The position numbers were made by a program, and so were the translations under genes. Positions 15,154 through 16,562 of a stretch of DNA of 16,562 nt are shown in pieces. The stretch lies in assembly GCA_002434595.1 (NCBI GenBank), contig DJKK01000147.1:1-16562 (forward strand). Direction: 5' to 3'. The notes beneath the pieces are model-generated. The model did no database searches. It was not told the DNA's origin and saw nothing but the letters and a program-made list of their open reading frames with translations. Source of the stretch: Alphaproteobacteria bacterium UBA6544. Its GTDB lineage: Bacteria > Pseudomonadota > Alphaproteobacteria > UBA8366. Each line of letters starts with the position of its first letter. Position 1 is the first letter of the stretch.

Positions 15154-16494
15154 ATGCGCGCCAGAGAAATACGATTGACCAGTTGGGGGCATCATCGGCA
15201 TGCTGATATGACCGCCTATCGTCCGGAACGGCTCCCAGCTCTGCGACAGGCCGTGCGGACTGCAACCGCCGATGGCGGAAGCATCGCATACGGTAATGGA
15301 CGCAACTATGGCGACCTCGCTATGCGGGACGGGGGCACTGCCTTGTTGACGAGACGGCTCGATCGCATCATCGAATTCGATGCCTATACCGGTGCCACTA
15401 CTCTGGAGGCCGGCGTCACCTTTTCCGAACTGCATGAATTCGCAACACAGAGAGGATTCTTGCCGCCGGTTACGCCAGGCACCGCATTCGTTACGATAGG
15501 CGGCGGCGTTGCCAGCGATGTGCACGGCAAGAACCATGATCTTTGCGGGACACTCGGCGCCCATATCGATTGGATCGACATCGTCGTCGCGAACGGAGAG
15601 TGCGTCCGTGCCTCACAAACCGAACACCCGGAACTGTTCGCCGCAACCGTCGGCGGGTGCGGCCTCACCGGAGTTATTGCCGTTGTCCGTCTACGCCTCA
15701 GACGCCAACGAGCAAATGCAGTCGAAACCCGCGAGTTCCGCGTGCGTGACCTTGATCACTTTTTCGAATTAATGGCCGAACACCGCGACAAGGCCACCTA
15801 TACGGTCGGTTGGGTGGACGCGCTGCAGCGCGGACGCAAACTCGGACGCGGCATCTACCAGACGGGCGAACCTGTCCTCTCCGATCTTACCGGCCCGCGG
15901 CACGGCGGACCTACTGTTCCCTTCACCTTTCCTGCTCGGACACTGAATCGACACAGCGTCAGTTTGTTCAATGAAGCCTATTTCCGCCGCGTGCCCGCTC
16001 CCGGCCGGCACCGGGTAATCGACTACGATACATTCCATCATCCCCTTGATGCCATCTCCCATTGGAACCGTCTCTACGGCCGTGGCGGTTTCTATCAGTT
16101 CCAATGCGTCATCCCCGACGAGAATGGAATAGACGGCGTCAGAGCGCTGTTAGAACAGGTCGCAACCGTAGGTGCCGCCTCCTTTCTCGCAGTTCTCAAA
16201 ACCTTTGGCGCCGAAGGCTTCGGCCATCTTTCCTTCCCACGGCCCGGCGTGACATTGAGCCTCGATCTGCCGGCGCGCCCAGAGACGCGCGAGTTGATGC
16301 ATCGGCTCGAATTCACAACACGCGACTCGGGTGGCCGCATCTACCTCGCGAAAGATGCAACGATGTCGGCGGAAGGGTTCGCCGAAATGTATCCGCGCCT
16401 TGAGCGCTTTCGATCGGTGCTGGCAGAGTACGACCCAACGGGCCGCTTTGAATCCGACATGTCTCGGCGACTAAAAATCAGGACGGTGCCGTGA
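15154..16494 (+). CDS. dprE1: DprE1-like decaprenylphosphoryl-beta-D-ribose 2'-oxidase, FAD-dependent
   Basis: DprE1 oxidises the 2'-hydroxyl of polyprenyl-phosphoryl ribose; DprE2 then reduces it to the arabinose epimer. The 446-residue protein has the VAO-type FAD domain: GNGRNYGD (47-54), VTPGTAFVTIGGGVASDVHGKNH (106-128, with the flavin-site His124 and Lys126) and GGCGLTGVI (167-175). The substrate domain shows YTVGW (216-220), YQFQCVIP (314-321), VLKTFG with Lys349, and LAKD with Lys400. As recalled, the Mycobacterium tuberculosis enzyme has Lys367, Cys387 and Lys418; the same 18-residue offset puts Ser369 where Cys387 would be. ATG 15154 is chosen because GGAAGG lies just upstream; the frame is open back to 15094 inside the previous gene. 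A generic FAD-linked oxidase is the alternative, but the SWG start and HGKNH make DprE1 much more likely. Confidence 0.9.
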   Translation: MRAREIRLTSWGHHRHADMTAYRPERLPALRQAVRTATADGGSIAYGNGRNYGDLAMRDGGTALLTRRLDRIIEFDAYTGATTLEAGVTFSELHEFATQRGFLPPVTPGTAFVTIGGGVASDVHGKNHDLCGTLGAHIDWIDIVVANGECVRASQTEHPELFAATVGGCGLTGVIAVVRLRLRRQRANAVETREFRVRDLDHFFELMAEHRDKATYTVGWVDALQRGRKLGRGIYQTGEPVLSDLTGPRHGGPTVPFTFPARTLNRHSVSLFNEAYFRRVPAPGRHRVIDYDTFHHPLDAISHWNRLYGRGGFYQFQCVIPDENGIDGVRALLEQVATVGAASFLAVLKTFGAEGFGHLSFPRPGVTLSLDLPARPETRELMHRLEFTTRDSGGRIYLAKDATMSAEGFAEMYPRLERFRSVLAEYDPTGRFESDMSRRLKIRTVP

Positions 16495-16562
16495 ACAAAG
16501 AGACCGGCAACATCAAGACGTGGCTCATCCTCGGCGGATCGTCGTCCGTTGCGCGGGCCTTC
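16491..16562 (+). CDS. Start of an SDR, probably DprE2-like (decaprenylphosphoryl-2-keto-ribose reductase), cut by window edge
   Basis: A GTG at 16491 overlaps the stop of the DprE1-like gene by 4 bp (GTGA) and opens a frame to the end of the window. The 24 visible codons give MNKETGNIKTWLILGGSSSV and a few more residues. WLILGGSSSVAR looks like the beta-1 strand and glycine-rich dinucleotide-binding turn of a short-chain dehydrogenase, with the GG(S/T)S pattern seen at the start of DprE2. Only the extreme N-terminus is visible, so the assignment leans on context. Confidence 0.65.
   Translation, partial: MNKETGNIKTWLILGGSSSVARAF

Noticed and set aside
1..16562. Search by eye for tRNA, rRNA, CRISPR repeats, insertion sequences and phage genes
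   Set aside because: No cloverleaf, regularly spaced direct repeat, transposase motif or phage structural or integrase gene was recognised. Nearly all of the window is accounted for by conserved genes.

Overview
The window reads as a chromosomal segment of a Gram-negative alphaproteobacterium, probably near the Rhodospirillales and moderately GC-rich. This rests on gene content and order: rpsF diverging from fabD-fabG-acpP-fabF-mltG, then yicC-gmk, facing an lptG-lptD-surA-pdxA-rsmA operon. The taxonomic placement is inference; no database search was possible.

Layout. Positions 1-435 (minus) hold the start of rpsF (ribosomal protein S6), which runs off the left edge. A 245-bp divergent region (436-680) carries back-to-back promoter-like sequences for rpsF and fabD and a palindrome- and hairpin-rich rpsF leader. 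Positions 681-4075 (plus) are a type II fatty-acid synthesis cluster: malonyl-CoA:ACP transacylase, 3-oxoacyl-ACP reductase, acyl carrier protein and 3-oxoacyl-ACP synthase II. It is followed at once by mltG (4082-5062), an inner-membrane lytic transglycosylase. An uncharacterised short-chain dehydrogenase (5059-5847, minus) faces mltG. Divergent from it are yicC (5951-6838, endoribonuclease family) and gmk (guanylate kinase, 6835-7485), overlapping by 4 bp.

Positions 13906 down to 7460 (minus) form one tightly packed envelope and housekeeping operon: lptG, lptD, surA, pdxA and rsmA. Junctions are a 1-bp overlap, a 4-nt gap, a 4-bp overlap and an 8-bp overlap. LptG is part of the LPS export machine, LptD is the outer-membrane translocon, and SurA is the periplasmic chaperone that delivers LptD and other barrels. 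PdxA (vitamin B6) and RsmA (16S rRNA methylation) are the usual passengers. No lptF lies next to lptG. rsmA and gmk overlap tail to tail by 26 bp.

Upstream of lptG is a 372-bp AT-richer gap without a gene. Beyond it, on the plus strand, lies the most unusual part: a UbiA-family 5-phosphoribosyl-1-phosphate polyprenyl transferase (14279-15142), a DprE1-type FAD oxidoreductase (15154-16494) and the first 24 codons of an SDR that fits DprE2 (16491 to the edge). Together these would make polyprenyl-phosphoryl-D-arabinofuranose, the arabinose donor best known from mycobacterial cell walls. In a Gram-negative bacterium it suggests arabinosylation of an envelope glycan, pilin or secreted molecule. 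The DprE1-like protein has serine where the mycobacterial enzyme has the benzothiazinone-target cysteine.

Several genes use non-ATG starts (TTG for yicC; GTG for gmk, pdxA, lptG and the DprE2-like gene). No tRNA, rRNA, CRISPR array, insertion sequence or phage gene was recognised.
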